Program-made: the position numbers and the translations under genes | Notes under the pieces: model-generated | The model's database searches: none | Told to the model about the DNA's origin: nothing | The model's input: only the letters and a program-made list of their open reading frames with translations | In this document: positions 24,595 to 34,167 of the stretch, piece after piece | Numbering within the stretch: position 1 is the first letter of the stretch | How the letters are laid out: each line of letters opens with the position of its first letter | Assembly (NCBI RefSeq): GCF_937980635.1 | Contig: NZ_CALJPG010000020.1 | Span: 62,001-126,000 of the forward strand | Source of the DNA: an uncultured Campylobacter sp. | GTDB taxonomy: Bacteria > Campylobacterota > Campylobacteria > Campylobacterales > Campylobacteraceae | Direction: 5' to 3' | DNA: 64,000 bases

Positions 24595-25676
24595 GCTTAA
24601 CATATATCGTTGGTAATCCTGGTTCTGGTAAAACCTATTTCGCTGTTAATAAGCTATATGAATGTTTTATCAGTGATACTAAAACCAATAAGAAAAATTA
24701 TAGGTTTGCTTATACAAATATTAATGAATTTGATTTTTCTAAGTCAGATAAAATTAAAAAACTTGATATCGATGAATTCAAATCTAATCTTTCAGTTCTT
24801 TATTCTTACTATAAGGCTAAAGTAACCGATAGTGAGCTTATAAAATATGCAAAGGAGCTAAATTTATGTAATGTTTTAATCGTTATTGATGAATGTCATT
24901 CAACTATTTTTAGTCAGAAAGGCGATAAGGTCTTGATTTGGTGGCTTACTTACCATCGTCATCTTTATCAAGATATTTATCTTATTACCCAAAATTTAAG
25001 CCTCGTCGATAGTGCTTATAAAAAGATTGCTGAATTTTTTTATAAGGCAGTTGACGGCTCTAAACGTCTTTTTTCCAGTCGTTTACGGTATGTATTATTT
25101 AACAGCCCTACAATGTATCAAAAGCGTGATATAGTCGTCGGCGGCGGTGTAAGTCTTAAATTTAACCCTGAAATTTATAAACTTTACCATAGTGGTGATG
25201 AAACGAAACATAAAAGTCTTATTAAGTATTATTTTTTAGTATCTTTTTTCCTTATTTTTTTAATTGTTGTATTATTTTTATTTTTCAAAGATTATTTTAA
25301 TACTAGCGATAAAAGCACTCATAAAGTTAGTTCGATTTCTACTTCCCCTGTTGTTGTTAATCAAATTTATGGAAATACTGCGGTTTCGGTTGATAAAAAT
25401 GTTTCTATGGCTCAAATTCAGTATTCATATTTTATAAGGTGCATATACACTGATTGCGTGATAGATGGTTATGCTCCTTTCACTTATAAATACTTTTCGC
25501 TTATGATCTCTCAAGTTGAGCCTATTGATATCGAATACAAAAGCGATACTAAAGGCTTTTTAGAAATTTATGCTTATTTTGATAAGCCTATTTTTGAAAA
25601 TTTAAAAAAGGAAGTGAAAAATGAAAAGGATTCTTTTAGCACTAGTTCTGTCGTTAAATCTGCTTTTAGCAAGTGA
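24591..25676 (+). CDS. zot: Zot/pI-family phage assembly ATPase
   Basis: Inner-membrane ATPase that drives filamentous phage extrusion; in Vibrio and some Campylobacter a homologue is called zonula occludens toxin. The cytoplasmic domain has Walker A GNPGSGKT (residues 8-15) and Walker B LIVIDE (D100, E101). One membrane helix lies at about 207-230, and the about 130-residue C-terminal part is periplasmic, the part implicated in tight-junction effects in Vibrio. Its 361 aa is a normal length. It overlaps the secretin gene by 56 bases. Assembly is the certain role; toxicity is not shown here. Confidence 0.93.
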   Translation: MSLTYIVGNPGSGKTYFAVNKLYECFISDTKTNKKNYRFAYTNINEFDFSKSDKIKKLDIDEFKSNLSVLYSYYKAKVTDSELIKYAKELNLCNVLIVIDECHSTIFSQKGDKVLIWWLTYHRHLYQDIYLITQNLSLVDSAYKKIAEFFYKAVDGSKRLFSSRLRYVLFNSPTMYQKRDIVVGGGVSLKFNPEIYKLYHSGDETKHKSLIKYYFLVSFFLIFLIVVLFLFFKDYFNTSDKSTHKVSSISTSPVVVNQIYGNTAVSVDKNVSMAQIQYSYFIRCIYTDCVIDGYAPFTYKYFSLMISQVEPIDIEYKSDTKGFLEIYAYFDKPIFENLKKEVKNEKDSFSTSSVVKSAFSK

Positions 25677-26799
25677 GGTCAAGTTAAATTTATTAGAATT
25701 TGCTAATCTCGCTAGCGTAAATTCAAATACAGATATTCTTATATCTGACGATATTAACCCTAATAATTTCTATTTTTACACCAATAAACAAACTAAAATT
25801 TCTATATCTCTTTTTCGTAAAGCGATAGAAGTTAAAGGTTTAAGACTCGTGCGAAATAGTGATTTTTACTACGTAGAAAATAAAGCTCTTGATAATAACG
25901 GCACTTTAACTCCTAAGGCTAAGCTTCGTTATCTTGAGCTTAAGAATAATACCTTTGACGATGTATCCAAGATTATTAAATCGACTACTGATTCAAACGA
26001 TTTTAATTCTACTTCGTCCAAGGTCGAATATATAAAATCTACTAATTCTGTTGTTTTTAAGGCTAATGACGACGATTACAATGATATTATAGATTTTGCG
26101 CAGCGCTCTGATAAAAGGCTTGAGCAGGTAAATTTTAAGCTTACTATTTTAGAAACTAATCTCAATAATGCCGAAAATATAGGCACAAATCTAAATTCTC
26201 TTGCCGATGTTGTAACCCGCGCCGACTTTAATTATTTTGTAAATTTGATAACTATGCCTTACACTGCCGAAACTAACGTTGTCAGAGATAAGAAAAAAGG
26301 ATTTTATGGGGTTTTAAATTTACTTGTTAAAAATGATGTTACTTCCGTTAAGCAATCGCCTTATTTAGTTGCCAAAAATGGCACTCCTGTTTATTTCTCA
26401 TCTGTTAAGAATATTCCTTATCTTAAAAATACTTCTACCTATTCTAATGCTTCTACTACTACGCAAAACACTTATGATTATCGCGATGTAGGCTTAAAAG
26501 TTTCTATTACTCCAACTATATTGAAAGACCATATTGATTTTGATTTAGATCTTGTCGTTGAGGATATTTTAGATGAAACAACTTTAACTCCTCAAACGTC
26601 AAAGAAAGAGTTAAAATCTAATTACTCAATCAACAAGGGCGAAATTTTAGTATTAAGTGGGATCAATAAAGAAACAGCTTACGAGTATCGCAATGGTATT
26701 CCGCTTTTAAAAGATATCCCGATTATCCAGTATTTGTTTTCAATCAAACAAAAGGTTATCCAGAAGTCCGTTATTACGCTTACAATCGAAGCGTTTTGA
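25621..26799 (+). CDS. Phage secretin (pIV-like outer-membrane channel)
   Basis: Forms the outer-membrane channel through which virions leave. Residues 1-17 are a signal peptide (LLALVLSLNLLLAS). N-domains occupy about 20-170, including a STT-rich KIIKSTTDSN segment. The C-terminal secretin domain shows VGLKVSITPTI near residue 290 and the closing pattern NKGEILVLSGINKE then GIPLLKDIPIIQYLF, which is diagnostic. At 392 aa it is typical for phage secretins. It has its own AAAGGAAG ribosome site within the zot end. Confidence 0.92.
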   Translation: MKRILLALVLSLNLLLASEVKLNLLEFANLASVNSNTDILISDDINPNNFYFYTNKQTKISISLFRKAIEVKGLRLVRNSDFYYVENKALDNNGTLTPKAKLRYLELKNNTFDDVSKIIKSTTDSNDFNSTSSKVEYIKSTNSVVFKANDDDYNDIIDFAQRSDKRLEQVNFKLTILETNLNNAENIGTNLNSLADVVTRADFNYFVNLITMPYTAETNVVRDKKKGFYGVLNLLVKNDVTSVKQSPYLVAKNGTPVYFSSVKNIPYLKNTSTYSNASTTTQNTYDYRDVGLKVSITPTILKDHIDFDLDLVVEDILDETTLTPQTSKKELKSNYSINKGEILVLSGINKETAYEYRNGIPLLKDIPIIQYLFSIKQKVIQKSVITLTIEAF

Positions 26800-26800
26800 T

Positions 26801-26853
26801 GAGGCGGGTGCACGCCTAGCGAGGCGCTCTGCGCCGAGCGAAAGGCGTGCCTC
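26801..26853. other. GC-rich nested hairpin upstream of rep (candidate origin)
   Basis: GCACGCCT (26810-26817) pairs with AGGCGTGC (26843-26850), enclosing GGCGC-TCT-GCGCC (26823-26835). GAGGC (26801) and GCCTC (26853) can extend the outer stem. It fills the only gap between secretin and rep genes, is not followed by a T tract, and shares arms with the hairpin at 22314-22330. A nicking origin or terminator are both possible. Confidence 0.65.
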
Positions 26854-26905
26854 TTGACTAAATATAATAGATATGTGTTGTTTTCATATTTTATGGATTT
26901 TGATA

Positions 26906-28141
26906 ATGTATGGTATAACTAAAGAAGATAAAATTTTTCTTTCGGAGCGCTTAAAGCTCCAGCAGAAATTTCTCGATGAGAATTTTGTTTCGTTTGATGA
27001 TGGCGCCTCTGTGCCGTTGTCGTCTTTTTACTTTAGCTCGTGGCACAATCCCGCGCGTTATATTGCCGAGCTTAACAACCGCGTATCATCGCTTGAGATG
27101 TATGCAAAGGAGCGTAGGTTGGAGCCTATATTTTGCGTTTTTACGCTTCCTAGCTCCTATCATCGCAAAAGGTCTATAAAGCTTAAAAATGGCGGCTATA
27201 GGCTTGTGCGTAATGAAAATTTTATCGATGATGAAGCGCATAGTGTTTGTGCGGGAGCGCATAAACTTCAAATGCTTATTCGTAGTATTATGAATTCTGT
27301 TGTTATTCGCGAAATTCCTACCGAGGATAGATGCTATATTACTACTAAAGAGCCTCATAAAGACGGCACTTGTCATTTAAATTTGTTGCTTTTTGTTCCT
27401 GGTAGTTTTAAAGAACGCGTAATACACGTTATAAAAAGGCGTTTCATTTCTGATGAAAATAGGATTGAAACGGATATCCGTAACGCTACAGGCTATATTA
27501 TGAAATATATTTTTAAAACCTTAGATGATCTGCGTGATAATCCGTCTATCGAGAATTTAAGCGATATTTCGTTTTGGTATCTAAAGCATCGTATTCGCCG
27601 TGTTACTATGTCAAAGACTTTTATTAGTCTTGAAATTTATCGCAAGGTAGGTGGTAAATTTAGTCTTATTGAGCTTACTAAAAATTATAGTTTGGGCTTG
27701 CTTACGGTGCTTTGCGACACCGATAGCAAAAAGCCCGTTTTAATCTATGATAACGATTTTGGGGATTTATGGGTTAAGAAAAAGACACAAGTTTTTAATC
27801 CTTGCGGTAAAATCCAGTCTCACGAGTTAAAATCTATTCAAAGTTTCTATAATAGCGGTATTAAGCCAGTTTATTATAATCCGTATAAAATTTTTCGCAC
27901 TGCTTGGAAAGATATGAGCGATGAAAGGCTTAAACTTTACTGGCGTGATAATTGCAAAGAGATTACAGACGATATTCTAAGCGTTCAAGATTATACTATG
28001 CTTGAGAATGAGATGATCGAGCGCGGTTTCTTGCAACGCTATAAAAATCATATCAGATATTTTACGGAACACGCTCTTGAAGATATTAGAGAGCTTGAAT
28101 TTAAATATTCTAACAATGGCGTTATGCCGTATCCATTCTAA
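26906..28141 (+). CDS. Phage replication initiator, HUH/rolling-circle type
   Basis: A 411-aa protein from ATG 26906 (a start 33 bases upstream has no ribosome site). Residues about 150-160 (EPHKDGTCHLNLLLF) match the metal-binding motif of rolling-circle Rep proteins, but the usual His-U-His reads His157-Leu-Asn159. Residues 194-204 (ATGYIMKYIFK) match the catalytic tyrosine motif, Y197 with K200. The protein would nick one strand and start rolling-circle replication of the phage genome. It follows the nested hairpin, a plausible nick site. Confidence 0.82.
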   Translation: MYGITKEDKIFLSERLKLQQKFLDENFVSFDDGASVPLSSFYFSSWHNPARYIAELNNRVSSLEMYAKERRLEPIFCVFTLPSSYHRKRSIKLKNGGYRLVRNENFIDDEAHSVCAGAHKLQMLIRSIMNSVVIREIPTEDRCYITTKEPHKDGTCHLNLLLFVPGSFKERVIHVIKRRFISDENRIETDIRNATGYIMKYIFKTLDDLRDNPSIENLSDISFWYLKHRIRRVTMSKTFISLEIYRKVGGKFSLIELTKNYSLGLLTVLCDTDSKKPVLIYDNDFGDLWVKKKTQVFNPCGKIQSHELKSIQSFYNSGIKPVYYNPYKIFRTAWKDMSDERLKLYWRDNCKEITDDILSVQDYTMLENEMIERGFLQRYKNHIRYFTEHALEDIRELEFKYSNNGVMPYPF

Positions 28142-28153
28142 AAAGGGGAAGTG

Positions 28154-29035
28154 ATGAAATTTAAATATTTTTCCGATCTATTTTTGCAAATAGGCTCTAA
28201 TAGCTGGAAACCCTCTACTATCTTTAAGTATGAAAGTATCGTTGTTAAAAGGCTAAATTTTTTATACGATAGAGAGATTGAGAGTATTAAGGCTAGCGAG
28301 CTTAGGCTATGGTTCTCACAGATGAATAAGGAAGTGAGTGCCAAAACTCTAAGGGATTATAAAAGCTGCTTAAATCAAATTTTTCAGCTTGCTAAGTATG
28401 ATGAGTTTATTAAAAATAATCCGATTGATTATATACGGAATTTTAACCTTGTCAAGCCTAAAATTCAGCCTTTTACCAATACTGAAGTTAATCGTATTTT
28501 AGAAGCTTCAAAGGCTTATAGTTCAAAGTTTCAAATGTTTTTAAAAATTGGCTTTTACACAGGTATGCGCACGGGCGAAATTCTAGCTCTTAAAAAGGAA
28601 AATATCGATTTTAAGAAAAAGCTTATAAACGTTGAGCTTTCTAGGTCAAAATTCGGTGAGAATAGTCCTAAAACTGCAGGTAGTATAAGGCAAGTGCCTA
28701 TAGTCGATGCTTTATATTATGATTTATGGTGCTATTGTCGTCTCACTTTTACTGCTTACCTATTTGTCAATCAATATTGCGAGCCTTATAACACCGATTT
28801 TTCATTTACTCGCTATTGTTGGAAGCCTTTACTTAAGTCTTTGGGAATTCCGTATCGTAAGCTATATGTTATGCGCCATACATATGCGACTAATATTCTA
28901 AAAAACACTGATATTAGTCCTTATGAGCTTTCAAGGCTTTTGGGTCATAGTAGCACGGAGATGGTTTTTAATCGTTACGTTAAATTTATTGAAAATCAAA
29001 AAGATGAGTTTAAGAGAGATGTTAAAATTTACTAA
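28154..29035 (+). CDS. int: Tyrosine recombinase (prophage integrase)
   Basis: Integrates the phage at tRNA-Leu. The N-terminal 100 residues form the core-binding domain (RLWFSQMNKEVSAKTLRDYK). The catalytic domain shows the first arginine in TGMRTGEILALK, the MRHTYAT box with the second active-site His-x-x-type segment, LLGHSS, and the nucleophile tyrosine in FNRYVKF. ATG 28154 follows AGGGGAAGTG; GTG 28151 is an alternative. The gene ends 57 bases before the attachment site, the usual place for an integrase. Confidence 0.93.
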   Translation: MKFKYFSDLFLQIGSNSWKPSTIFKYESIVVKRLNFLYDREIESIKASELRLWFSQMNKEVSAKTLRDYKSCLNQIFQLAKYDEFIKNNPIDYIRNFNLVKPKIQPFTNTEVNRILEASKAYSSKFQMFLKIGFYTGMRTGEILALKKENIDFKKKLINVELSRSKFGENSPKTAGSIRQVPIVDALYYDLWCYCRLTFTAYLFVNQYCEPYNTDFSFTRYCWKPLLKSLGIPYRKLYVMRHTYATNILKNTDISPYELSRLLGHSSTEMVFNRYVKFIENQKDEFKRDVKIY

Positions 29036-29092
29036 TGATTTTTTATCCCCGGGCTCTTAGATTAAAAGAGACTTAAAGTAGATAAAATTTCG

Positions 29093-29115
29093 TGGTGCGA
29101 CCGACGAGACTTGAA
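29093..29115. repeat. attR within tRNA-Leu
   Basis: The right copy of the 23-bp repeat lies in the CCA end, acceptor strand and T-arm of the intact tRNA gene. Confidence 0.9.
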
Positions 29116-29177
29116 CTCGTACACCTTGCGGCACTACCCCCTCAAGATAGCGTGTCTACCAATTCCACCACGGTCGC
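29093..29177 (-). tRNA. tRNA-Leu (anticodon GAG)
   Basis: Read leftward: a 7-bp acceptor stem GCGACCG/CGGTCGC with A discriminator and encoded CCA, D-arm GGAATTGGTAGACAC, anticodon loop TTGAGGG giving GAG, a variable arm of class II type (TGCCGCAAGGTGTA) and T-arm with TTCAAGT. All features fit tRNA-Leu decoding CUC/CUU. The gene is intact and its 3' end faces the prophage. Confidence 0.96.
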
Positions 29178-29222
29178 ATAAATTTTAAAGCTTAATCTCA
29201 AGCCTTGAATTATATAAGTTTA

Positions 29223-29242
29223 AAGCCCGATTTCTCGGGCTT
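29223..29242 (-). terminator. Terminator of atpE
   Basis: AAGCCCGA and TCGGGCTT pair perfectly around a four-base loop, just past the atpE stop; read leftward the stem is followed by a short T-rich stretch. Confidence 0.75.
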
Positions 29243-29246
29243 AGGA

Positions 29247-29585
29247 TTATTTTGCAGCAGCCGCAAGACCTTCTGTTACGAAAGGGTTTGCAAAAAGCAA
29301 GACGAATGAAACAACCAACGCATAGATAACCTGCGCTTCGATCATCGCAAGCGAAATATACATCGTAGTCGATAGTTTGCTAGCTACGCTTGGATTTCTA
29401 GCGATGCCGTTAAGCGTCGCACTAGCGGCATTTCCCATACCTAATGCGCCACCCAAAGCAGCTAGACCTAAAACGACTGCAACGGTAATTGCAGAAAAAG
29501 AAACGATCTGAGTGTAAGCGCTTAGCTGCTCGCTAGCGAAAGCTGCACCGCAAAGTGCGAATAACAATACAAGAACTTTTTTCAT
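29247..29585 (-). CDS. atpE: ATP synthase subunit c
   Basis: Forms the proton-driven rotor ring of F-type ATP synthase. From ATG 29585 (GGAGACTTTT upstream) the protein has 112 aa: a signal-like N-terminal helix (residues 1-17, ending AFAS), then two membrane helices joined by the polar loop GIARNP. The ion-binding glutamate sits in the second helix (LAMIEAQVIYALV). The extra N-terminal segment is common in epsilonproteobacteria. It stands alone, away from other atp genes. Confidence 0.95.
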   Translation of the reverse strand: MKKVLVLLFALCGAAFASEQLSAYTQIVSFSAITVAVVLGLAALGGALGMGNAASATLNGIARNPSVASKLSTTMYISLAMIEAQVIYALVVSFVLLFANPFVTEGLAAAAK

Positions 29586-29693
29586 AAAAGTCTCCATAAA
29601 TAAATTTTAAAACGAGTTTCGGCTCAATACCCCCTACTCCAACGTTTTAAGTGTGAAATATTATTAAAATTTTGCTTTTGATTTGTTTAATCT

Positions 29694-29727
29694 GGCGGAA
29701 TTTGCGTTAAATTTAACAAATCCCGCC
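29694..29727 (-). terminator. Possible terminator of leuA
   Basis: GGCGGAATTTG pairs with CAAATCCCGCC with one mismatch around an AT-rich loop, 16 bases past the leuA stop. The T tract is weak, so the call is tentative. Confidence 0.5.
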
Positions 29728-29742
29728 GTACACGCCAACATC

Positions 29743-31257
29743 TTAACGTTTAGCGTCCAAATATGTATTTAGCGCCGCAACGTAGGCCTTTGCAGACGCC
29801 AGCATCGTATCTACGTCAAGCCCTCTGCCGATGATGGCGCCCTCGCCCGCAAATTCCACTTTAACGGTTACTTTCGCCAGCGCGTCTTTGCCCTGCGAGA
29901 CCGCTTTTACTTGGTATTCTTTCAGGCTACCGCTGATACCGCTGATGCGGTCTATCGCCTTAAATATCGCATCCACGCCGCCGTTTCCAAGCGCGCTATC
30001 GCTTAAAATTTCATCCTTATATCTTAGCGTAAGCGCGGTGCTAGCGTGTCCTTTGTTGCAGCTATTGGAGCTTAAAACCAGCACTTCGTAGGTCTTCTCG
30101 GCTCCCACGAACTCATCGTTTACGAGCTCTCTAATATCCTCGTCGAAAACGTCCTTTTTGCTATCTGCGAGCGCTTTAAATTTATTAAACGCAATCTCAA
30201 CCTGCTCGTTACTAAGCTCATATCCCAAAGATACCAGCTTGTCTTTGAAGGCGTGACGGCCGCTATGTTTGCCCAGCACGAGCGAGTTTTTATCAAGCCC
30301 GATATCCTCGGCATGCATTATCTCGTAGGTTTCTTTGTGCTTTAGCACGCCGTCTTGGTGGATGCCGCTTTCATGCGCGAAGGCGTTTTTGCCCACGATC
30401 GCTTTATTGGGTTGCGGCTCGATGCCGGTAATGCTCGCGACTAGGCGGCTGGATGGATAAATTTCTTTCAAATTTATATCGGTATAAAGCGGCGCAAATT
30501 TATCTGTGCGCGTCTTGATCGCCATTACGATCTCCTCTAGCGCCGCGTTGCCCGCGCGCTCGCCGATACCGTTTATCGTGCACTCGACCTGTCTGGCTCC
30601 TGCCAAGATAGCGGCTAAAGAATTTACGGTAGCCATTCCCAAGTCGTTGTGATTGTGCACCGAAACTACGGCGCGCTCGCCGATAAGCTTAACGAGCTCG
30701 CCTATGCGCGCAGTGATCTCGTCCGGGTAGAGATAGCCTACGGTATCGGGAATATTTATGGTGGAGGCCCCGGCGTTTATCGCGGCATCGCAGATCTCTT
30801 TTAAAAAACCCATATCGCTTCTGCACGCATCCTCGCAACTAAACTCCACGTCATCGCATAGGCTTTTTGCGTATTGCACAGACTCTACGGCGCGCTTTAT
30901 GACCTCTTGCGGCTGCATTTTGAGTTTAAATTCCATATGGATAGGGCTTGTAGCGATGAAGGTGTGGATACGACCGAGCTTTGCGCCCTTTATCGCTTCG
31001 CCGGCGGCTTTGATATCTTTTTCTAAAGCGCGCGCAAGCGAACAGACGCGAACCTTACTAACGGCGCTAGCGATCTTTTCTATCGCGTCAAAATCCCCGG
31101 GGCTAGCCGCCGCAAAGCCAGCCTCGATAACATCTACGCCCAGCTTTTCAAGCTGCAACGCAAGATGGATCTTTTCGTCCGTATTCATCGACGCTCCGGG
31201 GCTTTGCTCGCCGTCACGAAGCGTCGTATCGAAGATTATGATTTTATTTTTGTCCAT
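29743..31257 (-). CDS. leuA: 2-isopropylmalate synthase
   Basis: Condenses 2-oxoisovalerate with acetyl-CoA, the first committed step of leucine synthesis. From ATG 31257 (AAAGGACAAGC ribosome site) the protein has 504 aa. The [12 protein letters not shown] signature is at residue 9, the metal-binding [10 protein letters not shown] segment near residue 200, and the C-terminal part is the LeuA allosteric domain, implying leucine feedback. Full length. Confidence 0.96.
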   Translation of the reverse strand: MDKNKIIIFDTTLRDGEQSPGASMNTDEKIHLALQLEKLGVDVIEAGFAAASPGDFDAIEKIASAVSKVRVCSLARALEKDIKAAGEAIKGAKLGRIHTFIATSPIHMEFKLKMQPQEVIKRAVESVQYAKSLCDDVEFSCEDACRSDMGFLKEICDAAINAGASTINIPDTVGYLYPDEITARIGELVKLIGERAVVSVHNHNDLGMATVNSLAAILAGARQVECTINGIGERAGNAALEEIVMAIKTRTDKFAPLYTDINLKEIYPSSRLVASITGIEPQPNKAIVGKNAFAHESGIHQDGVLKHKETYEIMHAEDIGLDKNSLVLGKHSGRHAFKDKLVSLGYELSNEQVEIAFNKFKALADSKKDVFDEDIRELVNDEFVGAEKTYEVLVLSSNSCNKGHASTALTLRYKDEILSDSALGNGGVDAIFKAIDRISGISGSLKEYQVKAVSQGKDALAKVTVKVEFAGEGAIIGRGLDVDTMLASAKAYVAALNTYLDAKR

Positions 31258-31341
31258 TGCTTGTCCTTTCAAAGCGTTAAAATTTGGCAAAATTATAGCC
31301 GCGCAAACTTAAAACAATCGCGGCAATAAACATATTTGAGA

Positions 31342-32091
31342 TTATTTCGCCGTTTCCTCGGGTTTGTCTTTTTTATGAAATTTGGCCGCGCTTAAATTTA
31401 AAGCTCCGCGAACCAAACCGTAAACGATATAAACCAAAGTGAGCACCGCCGGGAATTCCAGCCTGAAAAGATATAAAAGCGAGAAAAATACGACGATTAG
31501 AAGCACTAAAATTTTAATCGCGTTGGGGCGCTTTAGGCTAATCTTTTTAAAGCTCGGAAAGCGGATGTTGCTTACCATCAAAAACGATAACGCCGCCATT
31601 GCGATGATCAAAAATACGCCAAAACCCTTAGAAAGGTCATATTTTAGATAAATTCCGATCCAAAACGCCATCGTAATCGCAGCCGTCGGAATCGGCAGCC
31701 CGATAAAAACGCTAGGCTCGTAGGTGCCCGTGGTGACGTTGAATCGCGCCAGCCTGATCGCGCCGAAAACCACGTAAAGCGCAGCTACAAGCGAGCCGAC
31801 CTTACCGTAATCGTGCCCGACCGCACAGTAAAATAGCAGCGCCGGCGCTACGCCGAAAGCCACGATATCCGCAAGGCTATCAAATTCCACGCCGAATTTC
31901 GATGTCGCATGCGTTAGCCGCGCCACGCGGCCGTCGAGCCCATCGCAGATCAAGGATAAAATGATATAAAAAATCGCGGCGCTGAAGTTGCCTTTGATCG
32001 TAGAAATTATGCTGATGACCGCTAAAAATACGCTTGCCGCCGTGAAAAGATTCGGCAATATGTAGATTAGTTTTCCCTTTTCCTCTTCCAT
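31342..32091 (-). CDS. pssA: CDP-diacylglycerol-serine O-phosphatidyltransferase
   Basis: Makes phosphatidylserine, precursor of phosphatidylethanolamine. The CDP-alcohol phosphotransferase motif is intact in residues about 48-73, reading DGLDGRVAR then GVEFDSLAD, with the three aspartates that bind metal and substrate. Seven to eight hydrophobic segments make it an inner-membrane protein of 249 aa. It lies downstream of ftsH in the same leftward run. Confidence 0.93.
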   Translation of the reverse strand: MEEEKGKLIYILPNLFTAASVFLAVISIISTIKGNFSAAIFYIILSLICDGLDGRVARLTHATSKFGVEFDSLADIVAFGVAPALLFYCAVGHDYGKVGSLVAALYVVFGAIRLARFNVTTGTYEPSVFIGLPIPTAAITMAFWIGIYLKYDLSKGFGVFLIIAMAALSFLMVSNIRFPSFKKISLKRPNAIKILVLLIVVFFSLLYLFRLEFPAVLTLVYIVYGLVRGALNLSAAKFHKKDKPEETAK

Positions 32092-32217
32092 CTCTTACTC
32101 TTTAAATTTTATTTTCGCACCGCTTTTCATTCGGTGCCGCAGATCGCGCATAAAGCATTTTAGCGCGACCTTCTTAAAATTTAGCCCTAAGCTCTTACTC
32201 CGCGTGAGGCTTTAAAT

Positions 32218-34167
32218 TTAAGCCTCGCTCTTTGCGCTTTCGATATCGTCGTTAGCGCCTAAATTTCGCACCAGACGGGTAGGTATGCCGTTATCTTTTT
32301 CAAATTTAGAGATGATCTCTACGATCTGCTCGCCAGAGACCGTCTCCTTCTCATACAGCGCCTTCACCATCTCCTCAATCGCCGGAGCATAAGTCCTTAG
32401 CGTCTCTTTCACCGCCGCATAGCGCTCATCCAGCGTCTTGCGAACATATTCGTCGATCTTAACCGCCGTTACCTCGCTATAATCCTTGATGCTCTGTCCG
32501 CCGTTTAGGAAGGAATACTGCTGTTTTTCGAGCACCGCAAGCCCGAGCGCCTCGGTCATTCCGACCTGAGTAGCCATAAATTTAAGCATATCGGTAGCGC
32601 GCTGCAAATCGTTGCCCGCTCCGTCGGTGATCTCGCCCAAAAACACATCCTCCGCTGCGCGCCCAGCCAAAAACGTATCGATCTCGGCAAAAATTTCATG
32701 GCGCTGGTGCAGATATCTATTTTCAAATGGAGAATTTAGCGTGTATCCCGCGGCACTCAGTCCGCGCGGCACGATAGTTACTTTAGATACGGGCATCGCT
32801 CCTTTAGTAAGCTCGGCTATGAGCGCATGGCCGCTTTCGTGGTAGGCGACGATCCGCTTTTCGATCGGGCTTACGCGGCGCGATTTTTTAGCCAGTCCGA
32901 TGCCGACGCGCTCGATCGCTTCGAGTAGGTCTTTTTGCTCGACCTCCGCCTTTGCCTCGCGACCCGCTAAAAGCGCGGCTTCGTTTATGATATTTGCAAG
33001 ATCGGCTCCCGCAAAGCCCACGGTAAGGCGTGCGATCTCTTCGATATCGATATCGCGAGCAAATTTAACGTCGCGCATATGCACCTTTAAAATCGCCATT
33101 CTGCCGTCAAAATCAGGTCTATCAACTAGAACCTGCCTATCAAATCTGCCCGGACGCAGAAGCGCCGCATCCAGCGTCTCCGGGCGGTTGGTAGCCGCAA
33201 GGACGATTACCGGGCTTGATTCCGAGCCGAAGCCGTCCATCTCGGCAAGCAGCTGATTTAGCGTCTGCTCGCGCTCGTCGTTGCCTCCGCCGATACCGCC
33301 TGCGGTTCTGCTTTTACCGATCGCGTCGATCTCATCGATGAAAACGATCGCCGGAGCCTGTTTTTTAGCGTTATCGAATAGATCGCGCACTCTGCTGGCG
33401 CCCACGCCTACGAACATCTCTATAAAGCTGGAGCCCGATACCGAAAAAAACGGTACGTCCGCTTCGCCCGCAACCGCCTTGGCTAGCAGCGTCTTGCCCG
33501 TGCCGGGAGGTCCAACCAAAAGAACGCCTTTTGGAATTTTAGCCCCGAGGCTGATATATCGCTCCGGATTTTTTAAGAAATCTACGATCTCCTTAACCTC
33601 CTCTTTCGCCTCTTCGACGCCCGCGACATCGCTAAATTTAACCTTCGGCTTTTCGGCGCTCACCAGGTTTTTCGAGCTTCCGATGCCGAGCACGCCGCCG
33701 CCCATATTGCGCTGCATGCGGTTAGCTAAAAACATCCAAATTCCAAAGAAAATCACGAGCGGCAAGACCCAGCTAAAGAGCAGATCGGTCAAAAAGTTGC
33801 TCTCGTTATACGCGCCGTATGGAATTTTGCGCGATTCTAAAATTTGAACTAGCTCGGGATCATCCACGCGCTTGGCGGTGTAGATTACGTTGCCGACTTG
33901 CGCTTTAATCGTGGAGCTTCCGATGGAGACCATGCTTACTTGGGAGTTTTTGATTTGCGATTTTAGCTCGGAGTAAGTTACGTTTCTACTCTCGCCTGAA
34001 ACGGAGCCTAGCACTCCGCCGCTATCAAATCCGCCACTTGGGGATATCGCTTTAAACACGACTATCAAAATAAGCGCAAAAATTATAAAAACGCCGATCG
34101 GATTTTTATTGAAAAAATTGTTTCCGCCGCCGTTTTGAGGGGGTTGATTATTTGGGTTGTTATTCAT
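32218..34167 (-). CDS. ftsH: ATP-dependent zinc metalloprotease FtsH
   Basis: Membrane-bound AAA+ protease for quality control of membrane and regulatory proteins. Two N-terminal membrane helices (about residues 25-42 and 137-157) flank a periplasmic domain. The AAA module has Walker A GPPGTGKT and Walker [11 protein letters not shown], with the second region of homology [12 protein letters not shown]. The protease zinc site is HESGH. At 649 aa it is full length. It overlaps prmA by four bases. Confidence 0.97.
   Translation of the reverse strand: MNNNPNNQPPQNGGGNNFFNKNPIGVFIIFALILIVVFKAISPSGGFDSGGVLGSVSGESRNVTYSELKSQIKNSQVSMVSIGSSTIKAQVGNVIYTAKRVDDPELVQILESRKIPYGAYNESNFLTDLLFSWVLPLVIFFGIWMFLANRMQRNMGGGVLGIGSSKNLVSAEKPKVKFSDVAGVEEAKEEVKEIVDFLKNPERYISLGAKIPKGVLLVGPPGTGKTLLAKAVAGEADVPFFSVSGSSFIEMFVGVGASRVRDLFDNAKKQAPAIVFIDEIDAIGKSRTAGGIGGGNDEREQTLNQLLAEMDGFGSESSPVIVLAATNRPETLDAALLRPGRFDRQVLVDRPDFDGRMAILKVHMRDVKFARDIDIEEIARLTVGFAGADLANIINEAALLAGREAKAEVEQKDLLEAIERVGIGLAKKSRRVSPIEKRIVAYHESGHALIAELTKGAMPVSKVTIVPRGLSAAGYTLNSPFENRYLHQRHEIFAEIDTFLAGRAAEDVFLGEITDGAGNDLQRATDMLKFMATQVGMTEALGLAVLEKQQYSFLNGGQSIKDYSEVTAVKIDEYVRKTLDERYAAVKETLRTYAPAIEEMVKALYEKETVSGEQIVEIISKFEKDNGIPTRLVRNLGANDDIESAKSEA

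Larger units (their letters stand above)
19328..29115 (+). mobile_element. Integrative filamentous prophage (inovirus) in tRNA-Leu
   Basis: The element is flanked by a 23-bp direct repeat with one mismatch; the right copy is the 3' end of tRNA-Leu(GAG), and the tyrosine integrase lies next to it. Inside is the filamentous-phage gene order: ssDNA-binding protein, major coat with signal peptide, terminator, small membrane proteins, adsorption protein, pVI-like protein, Zot/pI ATPase, secretin, HUH Rep. A leftward repressor and nuclease, and a hicAB pair at the left end, complete it. Base composition is more AT-rich than the flanks. All module genes look intact, so it may be inducible. The host range and activity are unknown. 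Confidence 0.93.
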
